Counted from the stretch's first letter, positions 1 to 7,806 are shown. The stretch is DNA of 64,000 nucleotides from Stenotrophomonas maltophilia (GCF_002205165.1 NZ_NIVS01000001.1:1-64000); one strand, 5' to 3'. Translations and numbers: made by a program. Notes: generated by a model from the letters alone, not told the origin.

Positions 1-66
1 GGGGGATTCCGGGAGCGGGAGGTGGTGCGCCAGCCGGGGTTGTTTGATCATCTGGGTGATGTGTAG
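1..66 (+). CDS. C-terminal tail of an unknown protein (cut by window edge)
   Basis: Frame 1 reads 21 codons from the window edge to a TAG stop and ends in QPGLFDHLGDV. The start and most of the protein lie outside the window. I do not recognise the family from this tail. The reading frame is only weakly supported because the segment is so short. It is followed by a gene-free stretch carrying a structured repeat element. Confidence 0.3.
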   Translation, partial: GGFREREVVRQPGLFDHLGDV

Positions 67-431
67 CTGGGCGGTATTCGTCCGCGGGTTTTGCCGTTTT
101 TCTTGATCTGTTCAAGTGTTGACGGCAACGGCGACATCAAGATCAAGATCAACTGCTAAGGCGCTGGTATCTGCGTGGTGAGAGTTTGGGACGACGCGGG
201 TGGGGTATCGGGACCCGCCGCAAGTCCCGCTCCGCGGCCCGGCCCAGCCGCTGGCGGCTGTGCGTTCAGTCGCATGCGAGGCAGTGCCTCGCAAGCAATG
301 CGCCTTCACCCATGTAGGCTCGTGTGTTGCCATCCATGGCAACACACGGTCCCAATACCCCACCCGCGCCGTCCCTCCGACACAGGGTCGGTGCGCATGG
401 AGAATTCGCGCTGCGCGCTACTTCTGCGCCT
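67..431. other. Gene-free stretch with structured repeats
   Basis: No convincing gene lies here; the short open frames on both strands overlap one another and look like high-GC shadows. The stretch holds a long imperfect inverted repeat (188-215 against 348-375) enclosing three smaller hairpins. A small further hairpin (CCGAC...GTCGG) lies near 377-391. Confidence 0.6.
188..375. repeat. Composite inverted-repeat element with nested hairpins
   Basis: Outer arms 188-215 and 348-375 match at 26 of 28 bases when one is reverse-complemented. Inside are three perfect inverted repeats: 245-260 (7-base arms), 275-293 (9-base arms, 1-base loop) and 321-348 (13-base arms, 2-base loop). The last follows a GTAG tetranucleotide at 314-317, the head found on REP elements elsewhere in this window. 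The whole could fold as a multi-branch cruciform in DNA, or as a structured RNA from either strand. No transposase or reverse transcriptase is adjacent. Confidence 0.75.
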
Positions 432-1346
432 TTACGGCCACTGCATTTCACCCTTGGCTACTTTTGCGCTCAGTTCCAGTGAACTTTCGCCAGTCAAGGT
501 CGGATAGCGTTTTTTCATCGCGGCGATGAGTGCGGTGGCGTCTTTGCTGCGTGCGGTTTCTTCGTCGAACGCGCGGATGTAGTCGGCGGTGAAATCCACG
601 GCGCTGATGTCCAGGGCGGCATCGGCTGCGTAGTGGCCGGGGATGACGCGGGTGGGGTTCAGGGCCTTGATGGTTGCCAGGGTCTGCAGCCAGTGCGCGT
701 GCGATTGGGCGCTTTGGGTGTCGGCCATCCAGACGTGTTCGCCGGCGACGATGGGGATGCCGCCGAGGATCGTGCGCAGGGCGGGGATCCACAGGACGGT
801 GCGGTCCGGGGTGGGGCCGGTGAGGCCGATGATCTTGATCGGTTGGCCTTCGAGGGTGAGGGTGTCGCCGTCCAGCGGTTCGGGGATGACGATGCGGGTC
901 GGTTTGCCTGCGCCCATCTGGGGGCCCCAGTACGCGAGTTTGGCGGCCTGGGTGGCGTTGATGTGGGCGACGGTGGCCGGGGTGGCGAGGATGCGGGCGT
1001 CGGGGAAGGCGTCCTGCAGGGTGGCCAGGCCGAAGTAGTAGTCGGGGTCGCCGTGGCTGATGTAGATCGTGGTCAGGCGTTTGCCGGAGGCGCGGATGCG
1101 CTCGACGAGGTGGGCGGCATCGGTGGCGGCGAACTGGGCGTCGACCAGGATGGCGTCGTGGCGGCCGGTGATCAGGGTGGACGCAACGGAAAACAGCGCC
1201 TTGTCGCCGGGGTGGTAGGGCTGCACCTGCAGCGCGTGGGCTTCGGCGGTGGCCGCAGCGGCGTGGCTGATGGCCGGTGCGCTCACGGCGAACGCGGTAC
1301 CGAGCGTCAACGCCAGGGCCAGGGTGGTGCGGGAAACGTTGGGCAT
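432..1346 (-). CDS. Exported MBL-fold metallo-hydrolase with variant metal motif
   Basis: A 304-residue protein. I start it at the ATG at 1346 rather than an upstream one because this gives a clean signal peptide (residues 1-30, ending SHAAAA) and removes an unlikely Pro/Gly-rich extension. The metallo-beta-lactamase fold shows in the GRHDAILVDAQ strand (about 61-71), ISHGDPDYYFG (96-106), and IPGHYAAD (235-242). The usual HxHxDH zinc motif reads HxDxDY here (H98, D100, D102, Y103), so two usual ligands are replaced. Metal content and substrate are therefore uncertain. It is probably periplasmic. The neighbouring reductase is transcribed in the same direction, about 115 bases upstream, with a REP between. 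Confidence 0.88.
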   Translation of the reverse strand: MPNVSRTTLALALTLGTAFAVSAPAISHAAAATAEAHALQVQPYHPGDKALFSVASTLITGRHDAILVDAQFAATDAAHLVERIRASGKRLTTIYISHGDPDYYFGLATLQDAFPDARILATPATVAHINATQAAKLAYWGPQMGAGKPTRIVIPEPLDGDTLTLEGQPIKIIGLTGPTPDRTVLWIPALRTILGGIPIVAGEHVWMADTQSAQSHAHWLQTLATIKALNPTRVIPGHYAADAALDISAVDFTADYIRAFDEETARSKDATALIAAMKKRYPTLTGESSLELSAKVAKGEMQWP

Positions 1347-1380
1347 TTCAAGAAGTCCTGCGCAGTGCGGCCCTGGCATC

Positions 1381-1445
1381 ACACCGGGGCGGGATGGCCC
1401 CGACATGACACCGGGGCCGGTAGAGCCGATCGTTGGTCGGCTGCG
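1381..1445. repeat. REP palindrome with GTAG head
   Basis: GTAG at 1420-1423 is followed by AGCCGA (1424-1429), a short loop and TCGGCT (1437-1442), the head-plus-hairpin form of Stenotrophomonas REP elements. Just before it the 10-mer ACACCGGGGC occurs twice, at 1381-1390 and 1409-1418. It lies between two minus-strand genes. Confidence 0.65.
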
Positions 1446-1463
1446 TCCAGATCGGCGGCCTGG

Positions 1464-2102
1464 TCAGTACGCAACCGTGGCGATCTGCCGCACGTACTGC
1501 GGGGTTTCGATCTCGTTGATGAAGGCGTCGGCGTAGTCGGGGTAGCTGATCCGACTGTGGCCATCGGCACCGACCAGGAAATTCCTTGCCTGGGTGCGGA
1601 AACCACCGCGCTGCGGGCCGGGGCCGATTTCGGCGGCGGGGGAGTAGAAGGTCCAGTCGAGGTCGTCGACGGCGCGCAGCTGCTTCAGCGTCTCGCGGGC
1701 GGCGAGGGCAACCGGCTTGTAGGCGTCGGGGAAGCCCTCGGTGTCCACCAGTTGCACGCCGGGGGCGACTTCCAGGCTGCCGGCGCCACCGACCATGATG
1801 AAGCGGGGCACGCCGGCCTGGCGTGCGGCGGCCACCAGCGCGGCGGTGGTGGTGGTCACCGTGCTCGGGGCATCGCCCGGGCGCGGGCCGAAGGCGCTGG
1901 CCAGGACATCGTGGCCGGCGATGACGGCGGCCAGCGCATCGGTGTCGTCCAGCGCGGCAACGGCCAGCTGGGCGCCGTCCAGTTCGGCCGGGAGGCCGGT
2001 CTCGCGGCGGACGATGGCAGTGACCTGATGGCCGCGGGCGAGGGCCTGGCGGGCGATCTCACGGCCGATGTTGCCGGTGGCACCAACAAGCGCGATTTTC
2101 AT
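1464..2102 (-). CDS. NAD(P)-binding reductase, NmrA/SDR-like
   Basis: A 212-residue protein starting MKIALVGATGNIG. GATGNIG (residues 7-13) is the dinucleotide-binding loop of atypical short-chain dehydrogenases, and the protein resembles the NAD(P)H-binding (NmrA-like, YwnB-like) group. An FIMVGGAGS strand sits mid-protein. The long minus-strand open frame extends far upstream, but this ATG is the only start that begins at the Rossmann strand. The divergent LysR gene starts 97 bases away, the usual layout for a regulator controlling an adjacent enzyme. Its substrate cannot be told; family members often reduce quinones or act as redox sensors. Confidence 0.88.
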   Translation of the reverse strand: MKIALVGATGNIGREIARQALARGHQVTAIVRRETGLPAELDGAQLAVAALDDTDALAAVIAGHDVLASAFGPRPGDAPSTVTTTTAALVAAARQAGVPRFIMVGGAGSLEVAPGVQLVDTEGFPDAYKPVALAARETLKQLRAVDDLDWTFYSPAAEIGPGPQRGGFRTQARNFLVGADGHSRISYPDYADAFINEIETPQYVRQIATVAY

Positions 2103-2198
2103 GGGGGAGGTCCGTTGAGGAAGGAACGCCAGCGTATGCCTCTGGAATCGGCCGAAAAACCGCGTATAACGGCCTAATTTGTTGCACGGATCGATCAA

Positions 2199-3101
2199 AT
2201 GGACCGGATGACCGCCATGAACGTGTTCGTCGAGGTCGCTGAGCGCGGCAGCCTGACGGCCGCAGCCGACGCGCTGGAGATGTCGCGGGCCATGGTGACG
2301 CGCTATCTGGCCGAGGTGGAGCGTTGGCTGGGCGCGCGGCTGCTGCACCGGACCACGCGGCGGATCAGCCTGACCGGCCCGGGCGAAGCCGCGCTGCTGC
2401 GCTTCCGGCAGATGCTGGCGATCGGCGATGAGCTGCGCGGTGAGCTGGCTACCGACAACCCCGAGCCGCACGGGCTGCTGCGGGTCACCGCGAGTGTCTC
2501 GTTCGGGCAGATCCACCTGGCGGCAGCGGTGGCGGCGTTCGTCAAACGGCACCCGCTCACACGCGTGGAACTGCTGCTGGTGGACCGCGTGGTCAATCTG
2601 GTGGAGGAGCGCGTGGACATCGCCGTGCGCATCTCGCGCGCGATCGATCCCAGCCTGATTGCGCGGCCGTTGGCGCCGTGCCGTTCGGTGCTGTGCGCAG
2701 CGCCGGCGTACCTGGCAGAGCGAGGTACACCGACCACCGCCGATGCGCTGGCCGCGCACAACTGCCTGACCCACCACTACGTCGGCAAGAGCGTGTGGCA
2801 TCTGCAGCGCGAGGGGCGGAAGATCGCGGTGGCGGTGGGCGGCAACATCAGCGCCAACGAGGCGTCGCTGCTGCTCGAAGCGGTGCGCGCCGGTGCGGGT
2901 ATCGCAATGTTGCCGACGTACCAGATCGCCCCGTTGCTGCGCAGTGGCGAACTGATCGAAGTGCTGCCGGATTACGACGTGGAAGGCCTGGGCATCCACG
3001 CGGTATACGCGTCGCGTCGGCAGCTGCCGACGATCATGCGCAGCTTCCTGGATTTCCTGGTGGAGCGTTTTGCCAGCCCGGAATTCCTGGCGCAGCTGTA
3101 A
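2199..3101 (+). CDS. LysR-family transcriptional regulator
   Basis: A 300-residue protein of normal LysR length. The N-terminal winged helix-turn-helix covers about residues 1-62 (AADALEMSRAMVTRYLAEVE, then LLHRTTRRISLT). The rest is a periplasmic-binding-protein-like effector domain (LLRVTASVSFGQ onward). It belongs to the common LysR group found beside oxidoreductases. A second ATG lies three codons in (2208) and could be the true start, as neither has a strong ribosome binding site. It is divergent from the reductase at 1464-2102, which it probably controls from the 97-base spacer. The effector is unknown. Confidence 0.93.
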   Translation: MDRMTAMNVFVEVAERGSLTAAADALEMSRAMVTRYLAEVERWLGARLLHRTTRRISLTGPGEAALLRFRQMLAIGDELRGELATDNPEPHGLLRVTASVSFGQIHLAAAVAAFVKRHPLTRVELLLVDRVVNLVEERVDIAVRISRAIDPSLIARPLAPCRSVLCAAPAYLAERGTPTTADALAAHNCLTHHYVGKSVWHLQREGRKIAVAVGGNISANEASLLLEAVRAGAGIAMLPTYQIAPLLRSGELIEVLPDYDVEGLGIHAVYASRRQLPTIMRSFLDFLVERFASPEFLAQL

Positions 3102-3173
3102 ACGCGGCTCTACCCGGGCGTGCATCGGCATCACACACGCACCTCCGTACAATGGCGCTTCCCTGCTGTTGAA

Positions 3174-3836
3174 GTGAGCATTGCCTTGTCTTACCCGTAC
3201 CCGTTGGTGGTGTTCGATCTGGATGGCACGCTGGTGGACAGCGCGGCCGATATCGCCGAGGCGCTCAACCGCACGCTGGAAGATTGGCAGTTGCCACGCG
3301 TGCCGGAAGCGACGGTGCTGACATGGATCGGTGATGGCGTGCGTCGGCTGGTCGAGCAGGCGTTTACCGCAGCCGCCAGTGATATCGATCTGGATAAGGT
3401 GATGCCGGGGTTCATGCGGCACTACGAGGCGTGCCTGTTGCGCAGCCCGCGTCTGTTCGATGGTGTGAGCGAGACGTTGGCGGCATTGCGCGAGCGTTCG
3501 GTGACGCTCGCGATCTGCACCAACAAGCCGTCCACGCTGGTGGCACCGTTGCTGCAGCATTTCGGGCTGCAGGATCAGTTTGCGTTGGTGCTGGGTGGAG
3601 ATTCGCTGCCGGAGCGCAAGCCCAGTGGTGCGCCGTTGCGGCATATCGCCGCGCACTTCGAGGTGGCCGTCGAAGACGCCTTGATGGTGGGCGATTCGAT
3701 CACCGATTACCGCGCTGCCGTGGATGCCGGGATGCCGGTGGCGCTGGTGCGCTACGGGTATCCACGCGGGCTGGATCTGGACAACGTTCAGGCCGTTGCC
3801 GTGGTGGATGATCTGCGGGGATTGTTGGCGCTGTAA
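3174..3836 (+). CDS. gph: Phosphoglycolate phosphatase
   Basis: A HAD-superfamily phosphatase of about 220 residues, predicted to hydrolyse 2-phosphoglycolate in the cytosol. Motif I is FDLDGTLVDS, with the nucleophile Asp first in DxD. Motif II is the ICTNKPS strand. Motif III is the Lys in PERKPS. Motif IV is VGDSITDYRAA. Length and the N-terminal PYPLVVFDLDGT agree with proteobacterial Gph. The start is uncertain: GTG at 3174 or TTG at 3186, and the latter would give a protein beginning MSYPYP. A frame open further upstream lacks family support. It is followed by REP repeats and converges with btuB. Confidence 0.92.
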   Translation: MSIALSYPYPLVVFDLDGTLVDSAADIAEALNRTLEDWQLPRVPEATVLTWIGDGVRRLVEQAFTAAASDIDLDKVMPGFMRHYEACLLRSPRLFDGVSETLAALRERSVTLAICTNKPSTLVAPLLQHFGLQDQFALVLGGDSLPERKPSGAPLRHIAAHFEVAVEDALMVGDSITDYRAAVDAGMPVALVRYGYPRGLDLDNVQAVAVVDDLRGLLAL

Positions 3837-3849
3837 CGTGTCAGGGCGT

Positions 3850-3952
3850 CTGCCGACCAACGGTCGGCAGCTACCGAGGATGATGGGTGTGCCGACCAAC
3901 GGTCGGCAGCTACCAGGTTCAATGATTGTGCCGACCAACGGTCGGCACCTAA
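3850..3952. repeat. Three REP palindromes at exact 39-base spacing
   Basis: The core TGCCGACCAACGGTCGGCA begins at 3851, 3890 and 3929, so the repeat period is exactly 39 bases twice over. Each core is an 8-base inverted repeat with a CAA/C loop. The first two are followed by CTAC, the reverse complement of the GTAG head; the third has CTAA after a changed base. The 15-base pieces between units differ. The array fills the space between the convergent genes gph and btuB and may also aid transcript ending. Confidence 0.85.
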
Positions 3953-3990
3953 CGAGGGTGGGACGGCGGCGTGGCCGCCGTCCAGATCCC

Positions 3991-5832
3991 TTATTTCGGC
4001 TGGTAACGCACGCTCAGGCGGTACTCGCGGCCCGGCTGGTTGTACCAGGCCACCGTTTCGTAGTCGCGATCAAAGACGTTGCTGACCCGGCCCAGCACGG
4101 ACCAGTCGCGGGTCAGTGCGTATTCCAGTCGCAGGTCCACGGTGCCGTAGCCACCCAGGCGCACCGTATTGGCCGCATCGTCGTACCGCTTGCCGGCGCC
4201 GTTGGCGGTGATGCCGGCGCGGAAGGCACCGAAGCGGCGATCGACGTCCAGGCGCGCGGTGTTCTGAGCGCGGCGGGCCAGCCAGTTGTCGAACTGCGCG
4301 CTGCCGTCGGTGCGGTTGCGCGGATCGGTGTGGCTGAGCTGTGCATTGAGGTCGAACCCGGCCACGGTGATCGCACCGGTCAGTTCGGCGCCGCGGATGC
4401 GGGCCTTTTCGACCTGCGACATCATGAAGGTGGTCGCGTCATAGGTGATCAGGTCATCGATGCGCGTTTCGTACACATCCAGACCCCAGCGCCAGCCATC
4501 ACCTTGCTGGGCGATGCCGACATTCGCGCTCTTGGACTTTTCCGGATCCAGGGTCGGCACGCCGCTCCACGGGTCGTACAGATCGCTGAAGGTCGGGGCC
4601 TTGAATGCGGTGCCGTAGCTGGCGTTGAGGCGGAACCCGCTGCCCAGCTCCAGGCCCCAGCCGAGGCTGCCGGTGGTGTGGTTGCCGAACTGTTCGTTGT
4701 CGTCGTTGCGCACGCTGGCCTGCAGGTGGTGCGCGCCGAAGCGGCCCTGGTACTGCACGAACACGCCGGTGTTGTCGCGGCTGTCGACCAGATAGCCGGC
4801 ACTGCTGCCGTCCAGGTTGTCCTGGCTCCAGTCCACGCCGGCGCTCAGCAGCTGGCCCTCGGCGATGCCGATATCGGCCTGCACCGAGGCACTGTCGCGA
4901 TGGGTCTGCGCGTTGCCCAGCCAGGTATCACCGTTGAAGTTGTCCGATTCGTTGTCGGCACGGCCGACATTGAGGGTCAGGTTGAAGCGCTCGCTGGGGG
5001 TGTAGCGCAGCTTGCCACCGAGTACCTGCTGCAGGGTCTCGGAGTAGTTGTAGTAGCCGTCGTAGTGGTTCTCGCCTTCGGCGCGCAGCGCGGTGCCTTC
5101 CAGGCTCAGCGTGTCGGTCAGGGCATAGCCGCCGCGCAGGCTCATGGACAGGTTGCGGTAGCCATCGCGGTCGGGCTCATTGGCGCCGCAGCCGGCGAAC
5201 GGCGAGACCGAGCCGCGGCAGGCGTTGATGCCGTCGGTGTGCTGGTAGGCGATGTCGGTGCCGAACCAGCCACGCGCGCCACTGCCACCGAAGCCGCCGC
5301 TGGCTTCGCGCAGGCCGTTGCTGCCGCCGCCGAGCTGCAGGTGGGGCGCGAACTGGCCGGCATTGCGGCGGGTGAAGATCTGGATCACGCCACCGATCGC
5401 GTCGGCACCGTACAGGCTGGACTGCGGGCCACGCACGATCTCGATGCGCTCGATCTGCGCCAGCGGCAGGTCCTGGATCATGGCCAGGCCGAGGTCGCCG
5501 GTGTTGATGCGCACGCCGTCGATCAGCACCAGGGTGTGGGCCGAGTTGGTGCCGCGCAGGAACAGCGAGCTTTGCTTGCCCAGGCCGCCGCTGTTGTTGA
5601 GGTTGATGCCGGCCCGGCCGCGCAGCAGATCCTGCAGCGAGGGTGCCTGGCTGCGCTCGATCTCGGCGCGGTCGATCACCTGCGCCGGCGAGATGCTGTC
5701 CTGCAGGGCGATCGGGGTACGGGTGGCGGTGACCAGCACCTGGTCCAGTGCGGTGGCCTGGTCCTGGGCGGACGCCAGCAGGGGCAGGGCCGAGAGCACA
5801 GCCAGGGAAAGAACGCGGGTTTGCAGCTTCAT
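3991..5832 (-). CDS. btuB: TonB-dependent vitamin B12 receptor BtuB
   Basis: A 613-residue outer-membrane receptor. Signal peptide residues 1-22 (…LPLLASAQ), TonB box near DQVLVTATR, plug domain (LRGRAGINLNNSGGLG, IEIVRGPQSSLYGADAIGG), then a 22-strand-type barrel. The start at 5832 is fixed by a GGAG ribosome binding site 6 bases upstream; an earlier in-frame ATG at 5844 lies before that site. The cobalamin riboswitch just upstream on the same strand identifies the substrate as a cobamide. The last residues (SVRYQPK) lack the usual terminal aromatic, which is odd for an outer-membrane barrel. Expected to be switched off when B12 is plentiful. Confidence 0.93.
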   Translation of the reverse strand: MKLQTRVLSLAVLSALPLLASAQDQATALDQVLVTATRTPIALQDSISPAQVIDRAEIERSQAPSLQDLLRGRAGINLNNSGGLGKQSSLFLRGTNSAHTLVLIDGVRINTGDLGLAMIQDLPLAQIERIEIVRGPQSSLYGADAIGGVIQIFTRRNAGQFAPHLQLGGGSNGLREASGGFGGSGARGWFGTDIAYQHTDGINACRGSVSPFAGCGANEPDRDGYRNLSMSLRGGYALTDTLSLEGTALRAEGENHYDGYYNYSETLQQVLGGKLRYTPSERFNLTLNVGRADNESDNFNGDTWLGNAQTHRDSASVQADIGIAEGQLLSAGVDWSQDNLDGSSAGYLVDSRDNTGVFVQYQGRFGAHHLQASVRNDDNEQFGNHTTGSLGWGLELGSGFRLNASYGTAFKAPTFSDLYDPWSGVPTLDPEKSKSANVGIAQQGDGWRWGLDVYETRIDDLITYDATTFMMSQVEKARIRGAELTGAITVAGFDLNAQLSHTDPRNRTDGSAQFDNWLARRAQNTARLDVDRRFGAFRAGITANGAGKRYDDAANTVRLGGYGTVDLRLEYALTRDWSVLGRVSNVFDRDYETVAWYNQPGREYRLSVRYQPK

Positions 5833-5970
5833 CGATGACTCCATGCACCGCGCACGCCCGCGCGGCAAGGGGTGGGGATGATCGCGCTGCAGGGGTGTTC
5901 GACGGTGGGCGGGCGCACGCAGGCGCCTGCTTGCCGCCGCCATGCCCGCCGCATCGCAACCAGTCGTCTT
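5833..5970 (-). promoter_or_regulatory. Expression platform and leader of btuB
   Basis: This 138-base leader lies between the riboswitch aptamer and the btuB start. It is GC-rich and includes the perfect palindrome GCAGGCGCCTGC. There is no clear U-run, so sequestering of the GGAG ribosome binding site seems more likely than an intrinsic terminator. The choice between the two is inference. Confidence 0.5.
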
Positions 5971-6170
5971 CCAGGCCGGTCTCCGGGCTCGCGGGTCGAT
6001 GGGGTGCCATCGTGCCAGGCGCCTTCCCATGCCGGAGCACAGTGGCGTGTTGCCTGGTGTTTCCTCGCTTACCGTTGCGGGGGCAGCGCCGGAGTGGCGG
6101 CATGGCACAAGGCCTGACGCGTCACCGGCTTCCCGTTTCAACCTGGCGGCGTTGCAGCCCCGGGTCACCT
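5971..6170 (-). ncRNA. Cobalamin riboswitch
   Basis: Read on the minus strand, the conserved blocks of the class appear in order: TTGAAACGGGAAGCCGGTG, then GCTGCCCCCGCAACGGTAAG (the B12-box core), then CACTG, GGGAAGGCG, and finally CGCGAGCCCGGAGACCGGCC. It sits directly upstream of the B12 receptor gene on the same strand, its classic position. Exact ends are approximate. Confidence 0.95.
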
Positions 6171-6253
6171 GAAAGTGGGCGCAGTCTAAGCCATCGGCCG
6201 GGCCGGTGGCGCGCGCCGGTTAGAATGCGCCTCGCTTTTTCGATGTGATCCCC

Positions 6254-6343
6254 ATGACCCCAACGTGGTTGCAGCACCCCGGCACCGACGCCCGTGACCC
6301 GCACTGGCCGGCTGCAGCGGGCAGCAGAGGGGGCCTGGCGTGA
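6254..6343 (+). CDS. Possible 29-residue ORF coupled to the CobC-like gene
   Basis: ATG at 6254 opens a short frame (MTPTWLQHPGTDARDPHWPA…) whose TGA stop overlaps the GTG start of the next gene as GTGA. Such overlap suggests translational coupling. The residues do not match a family I know. It could be the remnant of a larger cobalamin gene, a coupling leader, or chance. Many xanthomonad cob loci have genes here that are missing in this window, so a deletion remnant is one reading. Confidence 0.35.
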   Translation: MTPTWLQHPGTDARDPHWPAAAGSRGGLA

Positions 6344-6918
6344 TCCTCGATCTGATCCGCCACGCCAGCACCGGCCGCGACGATCATCTCGATGGCCGCA
6401 CCGATCCGCCGCTGCAGGAGGGCGCGACCGACGCGCTGTGCGCGCGCTACGCAGGGCTGTCCTGGCAGCGGGTGCTGTGCTCGCCGCGGCAACGCGCCGT
6501 GGTCACCGCCGAGGCGCTGGCCGCGCCGCTCGGGCTGGCCGTGGCGACCGATGAGGAATGGGAAGAGCTGGATTTCGGCGACTGGGACGGTGCCGCGCTG
6601 GAGGCGCTGCCGATGGATGCGCTGTCGGCCTTTCATCTGGACCCGCACGCCAACCCGCCGCCGCATGGCGAAAGCTGGGGCCACTTCGAGCGCCGCATCG
6701 CGCGTGGACTGCATCGGCTGCTGGATGAACCCGAGCCGGTCTCCACCCTGATCGTCAGCCATGGCGGCGCGCTGCGGATGGTGCTGTCCCAGGTATGCGG
6801 CCTGCCGATGGCAATGTGCTGGGCGCTGCGCATCGATCACGGCACGCGGCTGCGCCTGCGCGTGGAGCGCGAGGACGATCACCTGTGGGGCGAGCTGCTG
6901 GAACTGCAGCAGGTATGA
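6340..6918 (+). CDS. cobC: Histidine phosphatase, CobC-like (alpha-ribazole phosphatase)
   Basis: A 192-residue member of the phosphoglycerate-mutase-like superfamily. The phosphohistidine motif is RHAS (R7, H8). The second active-site His lies in VSHGGALRM, and the acidic residue in EEWEELDFGDWDG (family pattern E..fG.weG). The family includes CobC, which removes phosphate from alpha-ribazole phosphate in B12 assembly. Assignment to CobC rests on these motifs and on being next to btuB and its riboswitch. The gene is on the opposite strand, so that riboswitch does not control it. Start is GTG. A general phosphatase role cannot be ruled out. Confidence 0.78.
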   Translation: MILDLIRHASTGRDDHLDGRTDPPLQEGATDALCARYAGLSWQRVLCSPRQRAVVTAEALAAPLGLAVATDEEWEELDFGDWDGAALEALPMDALSAFHLDPHANPPPHGESWGHFERRIARGLHRLLDEPEPVSTLIVSHGGALRMVLSQVCGLPMAMCWALRIDHGTRLRLRVEREDDHLWGELLELQQV

Positions 6919-6926
6919 AGCGCACG

Positions 6927-6949
6927 GGTACCGACGGTGTGTCGGTACC
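6927..6949. repeat. Hairpin between convergent genes
   Basis: GGTACCGAC (6927-6935) and GTCGGTACC (6941-6949) form a perfect 9-base stem with a 5-base loop. It lies between the convergent cobC-like and TfoX-C genes. It resembles the REP hairpins nearby but lacks an exact GTAG head, and no U-run follows. Confidence 0.6.
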
Positions 6950-6955
6950 TGCGGA

Positions 6956-7327
6956 TCAACGATGGTCGTCGTCGATGTCGAACGGCGGTGCGTCGTCGCC
7001 GTCATCATCACGATGCTCGACCGTGCGGTCGTAGACCGGGCCGGAGGCGGGCGGCGCCTTCTTCAGCGGCTGGTCGGCGATGATCGCTTCGTACTCGGCC
7101 ACCAGCACGGTGCGGCGTGCTTCCGGCAGTTCCTGCCAGTGGCAGTCCTGCAGCGCGCCTTCCAGCGAATACAGCAGGTTCAAGCTCGGTTTGAAGCCGG
7201 CGCGGCGCACCTTGACGAAGGCCCCGACGGCCCCGACGGCCACCAGGTCTTCCGGCGTACGCAGACCGACCTGACGCAGCCATGCTGCACTCTTCGGGCC
7301 GATGTTGCGCAGCTTGGCGGCACTCAT
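6956..7327 (-). CDS. TfoX C-terminal-domain protein
   Basis: A 123-residue protein matching the C-terminal domain of TfoX/Sxy competence regulators. It opens with the helix-hairpin-helix-like NIGPKSAAWLRQVGL (about residues 8-22), followed by RTPEDLVAVGAVGAF and the conserved NLLYSLEGAL. The N-terminal TfoX domain is absent, as in many stand-alone homologues. The acidic tail (HRDDDGDDAPPFDIDDD) is unusual. Its ATG overlaps the stop of the upstream methionine sulfoxide reductase gene as ATGA, so the two are co-translated. A role in competence is possible but unproven. Confidence 0.85.
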   Translation of the reverse strand: MSAAKLRNIGPKSAAWLRQVGLRTPEDLVAVGAVGAFVKVRRAGFKPSLNLLYSLEGALQDCHWQELPEARRTVLVAEYEAIIADQPLKKAPPASGPVYDRTVEHRDDDGDDAPPFDIDDDHR

Positions 7328-7806
7328 CCCAGTGCCTCGACGAACACGGCGGCGATTGCTTCCAGGCCGGCCTGGTCCTCGGCATCGAAGCGGGCCAGCG
7401 AGGGGCTGTCCAGATCGAACACGCCGACCAGATCACCGTTGTGGACCAGCGGCACGACCAGTTCCGAGCGCGAGGCCGAGTCGCAGGCGATGTGACCGGG
7501 GAACGCATCGACGTCTTCGATGCGCTGGGTCACCCGCTGCGAGGCGGCGGCGCCACACACGCCCTTGTCGAGCGGAATCCGCACGCAGGCGGGCAGGCCC
7601 TGGAACGGGCCGACGACCAGCTCCTTGCCATCGAAGAAGTAGAAACCGACCCAGTTCAGGTGCGGCAGGGCGTGGTAGACCAGCGCCGACAGGTTGGCCG
7701 CATTGGCGATGCGGTCGCGCTCGCCGTGCACCAGGGCGCGGGCCTGGGCCAGCAGCTGGCCGTACTGTTCCGGCTTGCTGCCGGTGAGCGTTGAGGTATC
7801 GAACAT
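7324..7806 (-). CDS. msrC: Free methionine-R-sulfoxide reductase (GAF type)
   Basis: A 160-residue single-GAF-domain enzyme that reduces free (not protein-bound) methionine-R-sulfoxide in the cytosol. The three catalytic cysteines are C74 (LPACVRIPL), C84 (KGVCGAA) and C108 (HIACDSASRSELVVPL). Their spacing of 10 and 24 residues equals that of the E. coli enzyme (84, 94, 118). VGFYFFDG and GVFDLDSP are further family signatures. It complements the protein-repair Msr operon at 10196-13254. It overlaps the TfoX-C gene by four bases. Confidence 0.93.
   Translation of the reverse strand: MFDTSTLTGSKPEQYGQLLAQARALVHGERDRIANAANLSALVYHALPHLNWVGFYFFDGKELVVGPFQGLPACVRIPLDKGVCGAAASQRVTQRIEDVDAFPGHIACDSASRSELVVPLVHNGDLVGVFDLDSPSLARFDAEDQAGLEAIAAVFVEALG

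Noticed and set aside
188..375. Retron-type RNA for the nested hairpins
   Set aside because: No reverse transcriptase gene lies next to it, and the arms resemble REP-type sequence.
1464..3938. An 824-codon minus-strand frame covering the reductase and the whole LysR and gph region
   Set aside because: Only the last 212 codons (start 2102) look like a protein. The rest is the antisense shadow of the plus-strand LysR and gph genes, Arg/His/Gln-rich without domains.
3850..3952. CRISPR array at the regular triplet
   Set aside because: Repeats are short palindromes with 15-base spacers, only three units, no leader and no cas genes. They fit REP elements.
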